A stretch of DNA of 21,492 nucleotides, taken from contig CBFIHN010000027.1 of assembly GCA_965662575.1 (NCBI GenBank), positions 1 through 21,492 of the forward strand. Reading direction: 5' to 3'. Numbering within the stretch: the first letter of the stretch is position 1; every line of letters starts with the position of its first letter. Shown here one piece after another: positions 6,130 to 15,131 of this stretch. This DNA is from CBFIHN01 sp965662575. GTDB lineage: Bacteria > Pseudomonadota > Gammaproteobacteria > Francisellales > CACEW01. The position numbers and the translations under genes are program-made. Below the pieces are notes generated by a model that was not told the DNA's origin, did not search any database, and saw only the letters and a list, made by a program, of their open reading frames with translations.

Positions 6130-7578
6130 TTGTCGTCATCTAATTTTTCACCACTAGGCTTGTCACAAAACTTGTTAGCTGCTCTTGATAAACTGGGCTA
6201 TGAATGTCCAACGCCTATTCAAGAAAAAAGCATTCCGATCTTATTGCAAGGTCAAGATCTGCTTGCTCAAGCACAGACTGGTACAGGGAAAACAGCTGCA
6301 TTTACGCTACCGGCTTTATCTTTGATAGACCTGAAACTTGCAAAACCGCAAATTTTAATTATTGCGCCAACACGTGAACTGGCTATTCAAGTCAGTGAAG
6401 CTTGTCAGAGTTATGCAAAATATCTCGATGATTTTCATGTCGCCCCGATTTATGGTGGCCAGGAATATCGAGTGCAAATACGTGCGCTTAAACGCGGTGC
6501 ACACATTGTTGTTGGTACACCTGGACGAGTTATGGATCATCTACGCCGTGGCACCCTGGAAATGAATGCGATTAAAATGCTTGTCTTAGACGAAGCAGAT
6601 GAAATGCTGCGTATGGGCTTTATTGACGATGTTGAGTGGATCCTTGCACAAATACCACACCAGCACCAAACGGCATTATTTTCGGCAACCATGCCGCCAG
6701 CAATAAAAAAAATAACAAAAAATTATTTAAACAGTGCGCAACATATTCAAATTAAGGCCAGTCAAACGGCATTAGAAGCGATTGAGCAAAGCTATTATCT
6801 GCTCAAATCACAACAAAAAATCGATGCATTAACCCGGTTTTTAGAAATTGAACCCTTTGATGCGGCGATTATTTTTGTGCGGACAAAAACCAACTCTCTT
6901 GAGTTAAACGAAAAACTTCAAGCACGGGGCTATGCAACTGCCGCACTCAATGGTGACCTCAAACAAACGCTGCGCAAGCAAGTGATTGATCAGATAAAAA
7001 AAGGCACTCTTGATATTGTTATTGCCACGGATGTCGCTGCTCGTGGAATTGATATTGATCGAATCAGCCATGTTATCAATTATGATATTCCAATGGATGC
7101 GGAATCTTATGTTCACCGTATAGGGCGAACGGGCCGAGCTGGACGAACTGGCAAAGCATTGCTTTTTGTCACCCCCAGAGAACAGCGATTACTCAAAGAT
7201 ATTGAAACGGCGACGGGGAAAAAAATTCGACATGTGAGACCGCCATCATTAAGTCAAATGCAGGAAAATAGGAGTGCGCAGCTTGCGCAAGATATATCAG
7301 TTGCTTTGGAGCAAGTGGACGAGCAACGAGCACATCAGACGTTAGCCATTAAATTGCAAAAACAGTTGGAATGCTCGGCGCTTGAATTAGCTGCGGCATT
7401 AGCTTACTTATTGCAAAAAAATACCGCACCACTAGCGGATAATGAGCTAGAGCTTCCCGAGTTTGAGCAAAGAAAAAAATCACGTAAACAACGAGGTCAT
7501 CATCACCAAAAATCTAAGGCTGGTGACTTTAAGCGTCGGCAAAAATCGAAACGTGCTAAATTCAAAAACAAAGGCTAA
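6130..7578 (+). CDS. deaD: DEAD-box ATP-dependent RNA helicase, DeaD/CsdA-like (482 aa)
   Basis: This helicase unwinds RNA duplexes in ribosome assembly and mRNA decay. All core motifs are visible in order: Q motif (FSPLGL...YECPTPIQ), motif I AQTGTGKT, APTRELAIQ, TPGRVMD, VLDEADEML, SATMP, IIFVRTK, ATDVAARGIDIDR and HRIGRTGRAGRTG. After the two RecA-like domains comes a helical region and a strongly basic tail (RKKSRKQRGHHHQKSK and beyond), typical of nonspecific RNA binding. The DbpA-type RNA-binding domain of E. coli DeaD (629 aa) is absent, so assignment among DeaD/RhlE types is by core similarity. The start is TTG, decided by AGGAG seven bases upstream and the Q motif just after it. It converges with the exchanger gene, only 24 bases away. 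Confidence 0.9.
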   Translation: MSSSNFSPLGLSQNLLAALDKLGYECPTPIQEKSIPILLQGQDLLAQAQTGTGKTAAFTLPALSLIDLKLAKPQILIIAPTRELAIQVSEACQSYAKYLDDFHVAPIYGGQEYRVQIRALKRGAHIVVGTPGRVMDHLRRGTLEMNAIKMLVLDEADEMLRMGFIDDVEWILAQIPHQHQTALFSATMPPAIKKITKNYLNSAQHIQIKASQTALEAIEQSYYLLKSQQKIDALTRFLEIEPFDAAIIFVRTKTNSLELNEKLQARGYATAALNGDLKQTLRKQVIDQIKKGTLDIVIATDVAARGIDIDRISHVINYDIPMDAESYVHRIGRTGRAGRTGKALLFVTPREQRLLKDIETATGKKIRHVRPPSLSQMQENRSAQLAQDISVALEQVDEQRAHQTLAIKLQKQLECSALELAAALAYLLQKNTAPLADNELELPEFEQRKKSRKQRGHHHQKSKAGDFKRRQKSKRAKFKNKG

Positions 7579-7602
7579 AGGTTGAATGACAACGATGGTC
7601 TT

Positions 7603-8520
7603 TTAAATGATTAAACAGATAATCAATGTATAAAAAATCAGTAGTCCAACACCCCATAACTTATTTAGTCGATTGGTGGCCTTAATAATAACGGCAACCA
7701 ATGTGCTGGCAACCAATGCCAAGACAGCCAGTAACTGCATATGATTTGAGTGAATGATAATGGGCTTAATCAAAGCACTTAAGCCAACTGCAAATGCGAT
7801 ATTGGCAATATTACTGCCAAGCACGGTGCTAAAAACCAATGATAATTTTTTCTGTGATGCCGCCGCGATGGTGACGGCAATTTCAGGGAGTGATGTGCCA
7901 ATTGCAATAAATAAAGCGGCGAAGCTGGGGCCGTTTAGCCCAAGGGTATCAGCAAGTTGCAAGCCATTGTTGACAATGAGTTGTGCGCTGATCATGATCC
8001 CGATTAATAGAATAAATAATAAGAGAATATAACCAATGATATGAGGCTTGGTCGTGTTGTTGGTGATTACATTCTCTACTGGGTGATGGTTTGCTTGAAT
8101 TAGGCTTAGTATGCCGACGATGAAAATGGCTAAGCCAACAACGCGTGGAATATCTTGCCAATAAACTGCCAGGGTTAAAATCACTGAGAGTAACATCATC
8201 AGGCCATAGGATTTACGATAGGGGATAAAAGAGAGTTTTACTCTTTGGCTGAGTAGTAGCCCAAGTCCGAGGATTAATAAGCTATTGGCTATGTTACTAC
8301 CGAGGATATTGCCCAGTAGAACGCCAGAATGCCCAGTTAAGTGGCTATAAATACTAATGACGATTTCTGGCATTGACGTGCCAATGCCTAGAATCACAAT
8401 GCCGATTAAAATGTCTGGCCAGTGTAAAGCATGACCGAGCTTGCAAGCGGACAGCACTAGGTAATGGCTACACACTAAAATTAAGACAATGCCAAAAACA
8501 AAGAGCGCGCTGTAAACCAT
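7603..8520 (-). CDS. Ca2+/Na+ antiporter family (CaCA, YrbG-like) membrane protein (305 aa)
   Basis: This cation/proton or Na+/Ca2+ exchanger of the inner membrane has about ten hydrophobic segments in two inverted halves. The two alpha repeats carry the signature GTSMPEIVIS...GNILGSNIANSL in the first half and GTSLPEIAVTI...STVLGSNIANIA in the second. The Glu in each GTSxPE and the following GSNIAN line the ion site. Length is close to the family norm of about 320. The start ATG 8520 lies next to the divergent UspE-like gene; no strong ribosome binding site is seen. The ion specificity cannot be fixed from sequence. Confidence 0.9.
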   Translation of the reverse strand: MVYSALFVFGIVLILVCSHYLVLSACKLGHALHWPDILIGIVILGIGTSMPEIVISIYSHLTGHSGVLLGNILGSNIANSLLILGLGLLLSQRVKLSFIPYRKSYGLMMLLSVILTLAVYWQDIPRVVGLAIFIVGILSLIQANHHPVENVITNNTTKPHIIGYILLLFILLIGIMISAQLIVNNGLQLADTLGLNGPSFAALFIAIGTSLPEIAVTIAAASQKKLSLVFSTVLGSNIANIAFAVGLSALIKPIIIHSNHMQLLAVLALVASTLVAVIIKATNRLNKLWGVGLLIFYTLIICLII

Positions 8521-8583
8521 TTGTGCCGATTTTTTTTGAATGTGCTAACCTTAATCTATCGTCTCGACATGAGGATAGCAAGC

Positions 8584-9486
8584 ATGCAACGCTTTAAAAA
8601 AATTGGTGTGGTAATCGGTTTGGCAGCAGATAATAGCGCTGTATTGTCACATGCCGTGAGTCTATTTGACGCGAATCAAGCGCAGATTAGTATTTTGATT
8701 CCCACTGAAGTCAGACTGTCAAGTGAGCAACAAACCCAGGTGGCACAAAAAATTGCGACGCAGTTGCCTTGTCCGCATCAGGTACGATTTATTTTTTCTT
8801 CGCCGGTGATAGCGATTGTTAATGATGCTCGTCAGCATGGATTAGATTTGTTAATTATTGCAGCGAATGATTTTGTGCAAAAACGGACAGTCAAAGCGTG
8901 GTTTTTTGATGCACTACCACAGTCCTTGGTGCGGAAAGCGGAATGCCCGGTTTGGCTGGTTAAAAGTCCAATAGATCAGGCAGCTTATTTGCGGATAATG
9001 ATCGCAGTCGACCCAGAACGCAAAGAATCCGAAGCCAGAGCGCTTAATAATAAGTTGATTGAAATTGGTACTTCATTGGCTAGACGAGTAAAAGCGGAGT
9101 GTCATTTGGTCACCGTGTGGAAGTTAGCAGGTGAGAGTACCTTAAGTGGTGCTTATGTTCGTGTGCCAGATCTTGAGCTAGAGCAGTTGCGCCGTGACGC
9201 GCATAAATCACAAGCCGCGGCCTTCCAGGCATTACAGCAACATAATCAATCACATATTGGCGATTACCAGACTCATATGCTGCAAGGGGATACGGCTGAA
9301 GAGTTACGTTATTTTGTTGAAGACAGGCACATTGACTTAGTGATCATGGGAACTGTAGCACGTTCTGGTATCCAAGGATTGTTAATTGGCAACACCGCGG
9401 AACGCTTGTTAAATCAAGTGAATAGCGCGGTGTTGGCGATTAAGCCAGATGGGTTTGAGTCCCCAGTGGCTGTGACAGCGATATAG
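8584..9486 (+). CDS. uspE: Tandem universal stress protein, UspE-like (300 aa)
   Basis: Two Usp domains in tandem are seen. The first starts FKKIGVVIGLAADNSA and lacks a clean ATP-binding glycine motif. The second ends GTVARSGIQGLLIGNTAERLL followed by LAIKPDGFESPV, which closely resembles the C-terminus of E. coli UspE (GTVGRTGI...LGNTAEQ...VIKPDQYQTPV). Family members respond to stress and growth arrest in the cytoplasm. I start at ATG 8584, which has GAGGA about ten bases upstream. ATG 8569 and TTG 8521 would add residues without a ribosome binding site. It is divergent from the exchanger gene (63 bases apart) and convergent with the ATP-grasp gene (39 bases). Confidence 0.88.
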   Translation: MQRFKKIGVVIGLAADNSAVLSHAVSLFDANQAQISILIPTEVRLSSEQQTQVAQKIATQLPCPHQVRFIFSSPVIAIVNDARQHGLDLLIIAANDFVQKRTVKAWFFDALPQSLVRKAECPVWLVKSPIDQAAYLRIMIAVDPERKESEARALNNKLIEIGTSLARRVKAECHLVTVWKLAGESTLSGAYVRVPDLELEQLRRDAHKSQAAAFQALQQHNQSHIGDYQTHMLQGDTAEELRYFVEDRHIDLVIMGTVARSGIQGLLIGNTAERLLNQVNSAVLAIKPDGFESPVAVTAI

Positions 9487-9525
9487 AGCAGCTTTTTGCA
9501 AAGATGTCCGTAATAGCCAAATGTT

Positions 9526-10758
9526 TTAGGCAGCGCCAGTGACCCATTGTTGATGATCGAAGTGCCGTAAAAATGCGGTGTCTTTATCAACATTTCTCGC
9601 GTCATTGTCTGCAATAAATACAATAGCATAGGCAGCATGAAAGTCTAAACAGGCCTCACGTTTTACTGGATCAACATACAGCACCGACTTTTCACTGCAT
9701 GCCAGAGAGGGCAGTTTTTGCTTGATTTCTTGTTGCATATCGTCGGTGCGGCTATAGAGTACGATACCTCGACCATGGCGCTTTGATAATTTTCGACAGG
9801 TTGGCTGGTGTCCTGCTAGTAAGCTTAATAACAGTTCAATTTGATTATATCCACTGTGAACACGATCGACCTCCTGGATTGAACCATGAGCTCCAGACAT
9901 CCTGGGGTTGACTTCAATTAATTCAATGCCCGTTGGTGAAAACAGAAGTTCAATGTGATTGAGACCATTTTGAAAATCAATCGCATCAAGCACTTGGCGT
10001 GAATAATCAATGAGCGCTTGTTGGTCTTTTTGACAGAAGTTTGCGGGTGAAATTTCACGATAGACAAGGTCTTCTTTGATATAAAAAAGTACACCTGCGA
10101 TATGATGCTTGCCTGCGACTGATACGGTATCAATCACAATTTCTTGGCCGGGCAAAAATTCTTGAGCGACGAACTCACAAAAGTTTGATTGTGAATTACT
10201 GTGCTTTTGCTGCATTTGTTGGCTTAAGTTGTCCACCAGCTGTTGATAACTGTCATAAACACAGATACCTTCTTGCCCTGAGCCGAAGCGGTTGGGTTTG
10301 ACAATAATGGGATAATGAAAATGTCTTAATTCATGGCGCTTATCCAGGTGGTTTGCTTGCGTTATTGTCGTTTGCTGAATATGGGTTAATCCCTTTTTCT
10401 TTAAGAATTCAAGCATTTCAAATTTTTGTGTTCTTAAATCAGCCAGTGGTGAATTAGCATACTGTGGTAAAAGCGCAGCCAGGACTTTCTCAGCATAGAT
10501 AGAAACATCATCACAGCCGCCCAATACAAAGGTTAAATCCAGCTCGTTTTTAGCGATGAAGGTCTTGATTGCTTTTACATCATCAGCCAGTTGATGGCTG
10601 GAATCGATGATGTGATCAAAACCAAGTTGCGCGAGTTTGTCGGCTGAGCGGTGTGCCTGATTGACGCGTAGTACAATAGTAAAAAATCCCAGTTGCTTTA
10701 ATGACTTTATTAGGTAGTCGGTTGAGACATAGGGGTCTAATAGTAAAATGGTTTTCAT
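9526..10758 (-). CDS. ATP-grasp carboxylate-amine ligase-like protein (410 aa)
   Basis: A predicted ATP-grasp enzyme joins a carboxylate to an amine with ATP hydrolysis to ADP. An N-terminal Rossmann-like domain (MKTILLLDPYVSTDYLIKSL) is followed by the ATP-grasp fold: IIVKPNRFGSGQEGICV (about residue 150 on, nucleotide lysine and glycine loop), QEFLPGQEIVID, and the metal-binding strand IELIEVNPRMSGAHGS with Glu and Asn. The layout is that of the BacD/L-amino-acid ligase and related carboxylate ligases. The exact substrates are unknown. ATG 10758 has GAGGAGA just upstream. The gene follows an EamA-type exporter gene by 37 bases, so the pair may make and export a small peptide or amino-acid conjugate (inference). 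Confidence 0.8.
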   Translation of the reverse strand: MKTILLLDPYVSTDYLIKSLKQLGFFTIVLRVNQAHRSADKLAQLGFDHIIDSSHQLADDVKAIKTFIAKNELDLTFVLGGCDDVSIYAEKVLAALLPQYANSPLADLRTQKFEMLEFLKKKGLTHIQQTTITQANHLDKRHELRHFHYPIIVKPNRFGSGQEGICVYDSYQQLVDNLSQQMQQKHSNSQSNFCEFVAQEFLPGQEIVIDTVSVAGKHHIAGVLFYIKEDLVYREISPANFCQKDQQALIDYSRQVLDAIDFQNGLNHIELLFSPTGIELIEVNPRMSGAHGSIQEVDRVHSGYNQIELLLSLLAGHQPTCRKLSKRHGRGIVLYSRTDDMQQEIKQKLPSLACSEKSVLYVDPVKREACLDFHAAYAIVFIADNDARNVDKDTAFLRHFDHQQWVTGAA

Positions 10759-10795
10759 GGGATTCTCCTCGGGTATGCCATGCTGTTAAGACCTG

Positions 10796-11716
10796 TTAGA
10801 CAGATCGTAATGAGTACTTCATTTCATTTATCTTGGGTAAAAGCAGTAAGATGACAATGACCACAGATGAGACGAATAAGAGCGTAACTTGGGGTATGTG
10901 GTTGTGATAGAAACCAAAGAAGCAAGCCAATATTAAGGTTGATAATGGGCAGATAGCGGCAATGCAGGAGTGGATCAATGGGCCACATTTTTCAATGCCT
11001 TTTTGGTTAAGATAAAGAGGAAGCACAAACGATAAAATTAGAATAATTAACAGATTGAGATACAGCTGACCATTGCTAACAGCAAGACCAGTCAACGGAT
11101 GCTGGTGTAATAAAGACAGCAAGGCCAACCCGACGATACACCCGATAATAATACCAAAAGAACGCACAGCTAAAATGGCTACAGCACCACCTGGGATCAT
11201 TTGGCTGTAACGTGCTGAACAGGTTCGATAGTAAAAAGCACTCACACCGCCGATTGTTGAGAGTAATATCCCAATCAACTGTTTTGTATGAAACAAAGAT
11301 TGCCCATAGAAAAAGAGTAAATAAGCACAAGCCACCAGACTTAAGCCAACGCAGGCGATGAAAGTGCTGTAGCGAGGCTCGTGTTTGCATTTAATGGCAT
11401 AAGTGATAATGGCTGGTGTAATAAAGTAGATTAAGATAAAACTGTAGGGGTTAATGAGGCTAAGGGCATAGAACATTGATACCCAAATGACCAATAAGAG
11501 CAGATTGATGCGCAGGCTTTGCTGCCAATTGTGTAAAGCACTTTGATAAATGAGTCGTATTTTTCGATAACTGACAACATGAAAGAATGCGGTAGCCAGA
11601 CTGACACAGATTAAAAGTGACAGCAGTGGCGACAAAGACGTACTAATTTTATTGACATAAATGACAGAGATTGATGTGGCAATCGGATAAAAAAAACTGG
11701 CCCAAGTATTTTTCAC
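10796..11716 (-). CDS. EamA/DMT-superfamily transporter (306 aa)
   Basis: About ten hydrophobic helices fill the protein, in two halves of five as in the drug/metabolite transporter superfamily. The best landmarks are VIWVSMFYALSLINPYSFIL in the first half and LPLYLNQKGIEKCGPLIHSC in the second, which resemble EamA repeats. Members export amino acids, metabolites or drugs. The start appears to be GTG 11716 with no clear ribosome binding site, which may mean weak translation or an undetected start. It is upstream of the ATP-grasp gene in the same direction, so it probably exports or imports that enzyme's product or substrate (inference). Confidence 0.75.
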   Translation of the reverse strand: MKNTWASFFYPIATSISVIYVNKISTSLSPLLSLLICVSLATAFFHVVSYRKIRLIYQSALHNWQQSLRINLLLLVIWVSMFYALSLINPYSFILIYFITPAIITYAIKCKHEPRYSTFIACVGLSLVACAYLLFFYGQSLFHTKQLIGILLSTIGGVSAFYYRTCSARYSQMIPGGAVAILAVRSFGIIIGCIVGLALLSLLHQHPLTGLAVSNGQLYLNLLIILILSFVLPLYLNQKGIEKCGPLIHSCIAAICPLSTLILACFFGFYHNHIPQVTLLFVSSVVIVILLLLPKINEMKYSLRSV

Positions 11717-11793
11717 AAAAAAACAGCATTTAAATAAAATTTTTTTGTAGTTTAAATATAAGTAATTAAGATATTATTAATTGTTATTAAAAA
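11717..11793. promoter_or_regulatory. Very A/T-rich spacer between mnhG and the EamA/ATP-grasp pair
   Basis: These 77 bases are nearly all A and T, unlike the flanks. On the minus strand TATAAT occurs at 11793-11798, overlapping the mnhG stop, but no good -35 box is seen. The spacer probably holds the promoter of the exporter-ligase pair and may be a target for nucleoid silencing proteins (inference). No GC-rich terminator for the mnh operon is visible. Confidence 0.35.
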
Positions 11794-12096
11794 TTATATT
11801 TCATCCTGTGGTACCTGATGTGAATCATTGCGATGCATGGCGGTTTTGGCGATTAGGTGCGCACTAATTGGGGTGGTGATAGCAATAAATAGAATCAACA
11901 AAATGACTTCGGTGATGATATGCCCTTGCTCAATTTTGATGGCAGAGCCGATGAGGATTAGGCCGCAGCCGAGGGTGCCAGATTTGGTGGCGGCATGCAT
12001 TTTGGTATAAATATCGGGTAAGCGCACCACACCCAATGCGGCGAAGAAAATAAATAAAGCGCCGAGGAAAATAAAGCTATTCGCAACAAGTATCAT
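11794..12096 (-). CDS. mnhG: Na+/H+ antiporter subunit MnhG/MrpG (100 aa)
   Basis: This small membrane subunit is the last gene of the antiporter operon. Three hydrophobic helices are seen, with the family signature GVVRLPDIYTKMHAATKSGTLG near residues 22-43 and the later TTPISAHLIAKTA. The start ATG overlaps the mnhF stop by four bases (ATGA), a sign of translational coupling. MnhG is needed for function or assembly of the hetero-oligomeric complex. Length fits the family (about 100-120). Confidence 0.93.
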   Translation of the reverse strand: MILVANSFIFLGALFIFFAALGVVRLPDIYTKMHAATKSGTLGCGLILIGSAIKIEQGHIITEVILLILFIAITTPISAHLIAKTAMHRNDSHQVPQDEI

Positions 12097-12374
12097 GGTT
12101 GTTTGACCTTTTGGGATAAGTAGTACTGGCAGTAGGCAATGGTGCTGAGAAACATCACCAGTGCCAGTGCTAGGCAGACATCAATTAACAGGTATGCCCC
12201 TGTTTTAATCGCCCACAGGGCAATACTTGCCAGCAAGGCATTAACGAGTAACTCAATACAAACCAGTTTGATTAATAAGTCCTTGAGGGTGAGTAGATAG
12301 CTGATTAATAAAACGACCGATAAGATCAGTAACCCGGAACTCAGAAGAATTAACCAATGGTTGAAGTTAGTCAT
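12093..12374 (-). CDS. mnhF: Na+/H+ antiporter subunit MnhF/MrpF (93 aa)
   Basis: This is a small subunit with three hydrophobic helices. Its signature is DLLIKLVCIELLVNALLASIALWAIKTGAY followed by the conserved DVCLALALVMFLSTIAYCQY (written here as two parts of one run of residues 31-85). The start is ATG 12374, which overlaps the mnhE stop by eight bases. The longer frame from 12449 would add 25 residues from within mnhE and is unlikely. It overlaps mnhG by four bases. Confidence 0.9.
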   Translation of the reverse strand: MTNFNHWLILLSSGLLILSVVLLISYLLTLKDLLIKLVCIELLVNALLASIALWAIKTGAYLLIDVCLALALVMFLSTIAYCQYYLSQKVKQP

Positions 12375-12855
12375 AACGAAAGACCTTTTGAATGCGGCGC
12401 TCAATATGATGTTGAATGTCTTGCACCATTTTATCTGCGTCGTCAACAAACATTCCGTGGACCAATAAGCGTTGTTGGTCGGCTTGATAATCTAAACTTA
12501 AAGTCCCAGGTGTCAGTGAAATTAAGTTAGCCAATAACCAAATTTCAATCGGGTGAGTCACGGAGATTGGTACCTCAATCATTTGCGGTCGACTCAGTTG
12601 TTGTGGCGTTACAATATCCCAAATGACTTGTACACTCGATACCCAGAGTGCTTTAATCATATAGAAAACTAAGTTGACAAAGGGTAGCCAGCAAAAGCGG
12701 CCTAAGGGTTGTTGTGATTTGATGGGCATGAAATAAATCAGCAGCGCGGAGATTAAAATGCCCAGCACACCATTTGGCCAAGTGAAGTTATTAGAAAATC
12801 CACACCAGATTAAAACAAAAAAACAGAGCAGATAAAGGGGGTTGAGATGTTTCAT
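12367..12855 (-). CDS. mnhE: Na+/H+ antiporter subunit MnhE/MrpE (162 aa)
   Basis: The N-terminal half is hydrophobic (two or three helices). The C-terminal half is a small soluble domain containing LANLISLTPGTLSLDY and LLVHGMFVDD, both hallmarks of MrpE. Length matches the family (about 158-168). The start at ATG 12855 follows mnhD by 67 bases, the only real gap in the operon. That gap includes a 5-bp hairpin (CCTCT 12879-12883, AGAGG 12888-12892). Its meaning is unclear; it could moderate mRNA levels. Confidence 0.93.
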   Translation of the reverse strand: MKHLNPLYLLCFFVLIWCGFSNNFTWPNGVLGILISALLIYFMPIKSQQPLGRFCWLPFVNLVFYMIKALWVSSVQVIWDIVTPQQLSRPQMIEVPISVTHPIEIWLLANLISLTPGTLSLDYQADQQRLLVHGMFVDDADKMVQDIQHHIERRIQKVFRYD

Positions 12856-12922
12856 GGTTGACTCAATGGAAATGATAGCCTCTGAATAGAGGACTTTATC
12901 TCAATAAAACAGTGGGCCAATG

Positions 12923-14407
12923 TTACTTCCCTCCCAATAAGTGAAGATACGTTTGTGGCGTGTACAGTCCGGTATCCTGCTGCAAATGATGCAAAACGGT
13001 ATCTGGCTTTAGGCTAATGATGATAATGGCTGTCAGTAATAATAGCGAAGCAAATAAAGCCCCTTTGGGGTAAGGGTTGTTTTGATTATTGATTGGATGA
13101 CCGCTGTGATCTTGCTGACAAAATGCATAACGCCAAATCTTAATCATCGAATATAGCGTGAGCAGGCTGACAAAAATACCAATGGCCAATGTGATATAGC
13201 TATGGTGATCAACCGCTGATTTAAATACCAGCAGTTTGCCCCAAAAACCCGATAGGGGTGGGAGGCCTGCGAGCGATAATGCGCTGAGTAAAAAACTGAT
13301 TAATATCAATCGGTGTTGTTGCCACACTTGCCGTAATTGTTTGAGGTCAAATAAGCCATAGCGTTGTTCAATTAACCCTGAAATCAGTAGTAAGTTCGTT
13401 TTCACCAACACGTTATGCACGATAAAAAATGCTGCCGCGACAAATGCCCAGCTTCCAGGTAGCGCAATGGCAAAGAGGATATACCCGATTTGGCTAACAA
13501 TATGAAACGTGAGAATAGGGCGGATTTGCCAGCGTGATGCCGCACCAAGTACGCCAAATAGCATCGTTGCTGCAGCGCCAATTAGTAGCAAATGGTGAAC
13601 CGTTGGGCTGGTGAAAAATGGCAGCCATAAGCGGCTTAATATCAACAGGACCAGCATGATTGTTTTCGTCGATAAGCTGGAAAGTAGCATTGTGGCCGAA
13701 TAACTGGTGCGGTGATAAACCGTTGTTAACCAAAAATACAGTGGAAAGACCGCCGCTTTCACTGCTAAGCCAACAATCAACAAGCTCAAGGCAGCCAACA
13801 GTATCGTTGACGGTTGGTTTTGCAGTTGTCCTGCGATTTTGGCGTAGCTTAAACTGCCGCTAATGCCATAGATCAGCGCAACCGCTAGCAAGAAAAACAA
13901 GGTGCCGGTGATATTCAGCAAGGCATATTGAATGACGGCTTTAATGGCTGGACGCTTGACCGCAAGTAAGACAATGAAAGCGGCAGCAAGCATGAGTTCT
14001 GACCAGACGTAGAGGTTAAAGATATCCGTCGTCGTTAATGCGCCAGTAATCGCAAAAACCAATAGCCAATGTCCCAAGCAAAACCAGCGATAGCTGTTAT
14101 GATGCTTGCCAAAGAGGTCTTGGTCACTGAGGGCATAATGATTGATTGCCACACAGGCAAAAGCAAAGACATTGAGCATGTTCAGCACGAAAGGGGTGAT
14201 CATCAGGGCGATACCAAATGGTGATTGCCAATTACCTAAGTGAATAACCTGAGTTTTATCATCAACAAAGTGTAAGCTGCTGAGTATAATAAGCCATAGC
14301 CAGGCAAAAATGAGCTGTAAGATTCTTTGGTGTTTACCCCAGGGTAAACTCTGTGTAATACAGGCAACTAAAGGAAGTACAAAGAGTATGGCGTAAAAAT
14401 GCGTCAT
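12923..14407 (-). CDS. mnhD: Na+/H+ antiporter subunit MnhD/MrpD (494 aa)
   Basis: This is one of two large proton-translocating subunits, homologous to NuoN/NuoM of complex I. About 14 hydrophobic helices are seen. Key landmarks are TTTDIFNLYVWSELMLAAAF, with the conserved Glu of helix 5, and GLAVKAAVFPLYFWL, with the conserved Lys of helix 7. HNVLVKTNLLLISGLIE carries another conserved His/Lys region, and the late LAGLPPLSGFWGK motif is typical of the family. Its start overlaps the mnhC stop by four bases (ATGA). Length fits the family (about 490-500). Confidence 0.95.
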   Translation of the reverse strand: MTHFYAILFVLPLVACITQSLPWGKHQRILQLIFAWLWLIILSSLHFVDDKTQVIHLGNWQSPFGIALMITPFVLNMLNVFAFACVAINHYALSDQDLFGKHHNSYRWFCLGHWLLVFAITGALTTTDIFNLYVWSELMLAAAFIVLLAVKRPAIKAVIQYALLNITGTLFFLLAVALIYGISGSLSYAKIAGQLQNQPSTILLAALSLLIVGLAVKAAVFPLYFWLTTVYHRTSYSATMLLSSLSTKTIMLVLLILSRLWLPFFTSPTVHHLLLIGAAATMLFGVLGAASRWQIRPILTFHIVSQIGYILFAIALPGSWAFVAAAFFIVHNVLVKTNLLLISGLIEQRYGLFDLKQLRQVWQQHRLILISFLLSALSLAGLPPLSGFWGKLLVFKSAVDHHSYITLAIGIFVSLLTLYSMIKIWRYAFCQQDHSGHPINNQNNPYPKGALFASLLLLTAIIIISLKPDTVLHHLQQDTGLYTPQTYLHLLGGK

Positions 14408-14727
14408 AGGGCCTCACGGTTAGAGGTCTCAGTTTTTAAGTAAAAACGCACCAAACAGACCAAAAAAATAATCAAAGCAAAGCTGATGACAATGGCCGTG
14501 AGAATCAGCGCTTGGGGTAGTGGGTTAGCCAGCAAGTGGTGTTGTGCCATACCATTGAGAAAAGGGGGGTGTTTTGTCGATAATCCACCGGCAATCAACA
14601 GGATGAAGTTAATGGCGATACTAATTAAAATGATACCCAAAATGCCACGAATGAAATGACTGGACAACAGTAAACTCATGCCAGCAATTAAGATTAAAAC
14701 GCTGAGTGTTGTGATTAACATATCCAT
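14404..14727 (-). CDS. mnhC: Na+/H+ antiporter subunit MnhC/MrpC (107 aa)
   Basis: This is a NuoK-like small subunit with three helices. It shows RGILGIILISIAINFILLIAGG, then a hydrophilic loop with KHPPFLNG, then ANPLPQALILTAIVISFA, the conserved PLPQALxLTAIVI motif of the family. I choose ATG 14727, where TAATG overlaps the mnhB stop by one base, as at the mnhA/mnhB junction. A GTG at 14739 would add four residues and is less likely. It overlaps mnhD by four bases. Confidence 0.93.
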   Translation of the reverse strand: MDMLITTLSVLILIAGMSLLLSSHFIRGILGIILISIAINFILLIAGGLSTKHPPFLNGMAQHHLLANPLPQALILTAIVISFALIIFLVCLVRFYLKTETSNREAL

Positions 14728-15131
14728 TAGGCGTGCCACTCAATGTTGGTGACAATGAGTGACACACTCCCAATAATCAAGCAGTAGATGCCGATATCAA
14801 ATAATAGTGGTGTGCCGAGTTTAATCATTTCAGTGGCAAAGTGTAGTTGGAACCATAAACCAGTAAGCGCCGGTTTGCCGGCAAACAGGGCAAAGCAAAA
14901 ACTGGCTAATAAACAGATCAAACCACAGATAATTAACAGACTGAGTAAGGTTTTAATTCGTTGGTGGTAAAGCTGGTTGCTAATAATTAATAAGGAGATC
15001 GCACAGCTCGCAATTAAGGCGCCAATAAACCCGCCACCTGGGAAGTTGTGTCCGCGGAGTAATAATAAGATCGAGAGTAAGATCATCATGCGGAAAATCA
15101 AAGGTGCTGCATAGGTTAATAGCAGTGACAT
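14727..15131 (-). CDS. mnhB: Na+/H+ antiporter subunit MnhB/MrpB (134 aa)
   Basis: This small membrane subunit has four hydrophobic helices. The signature RGHNFPGGGFIGALIAS lies near residues 26-42, followed by GTPLLFDIGIYCLIIGSV close to the C-terminus, both typical of MrpB. The start overlaps the mnhA stop by one base (TAATG). It assists the MrpA subunit in cation exchange. Confidence 0.95.
   Translation of the reverse strand: MSLLLTYAAPLIFRMMILLSILLLLRGHNFPGGGFIGALIASCAISLLIISNQLYHQRIKTLLSLLIICGLICLLASFCFALFAGKPALTGLWFQLHFATEMIKLGTPLLFDIGIYCLIIGSVSLIVTNIEWHA

Noticed and set aside
12375..12449. Longer MnhF start
   Set aside because: The extra 25 residues come from within mnhE and are polar, unlike the MnhF family; the ATG overlapping the mnhE stop is the usual arrangement.
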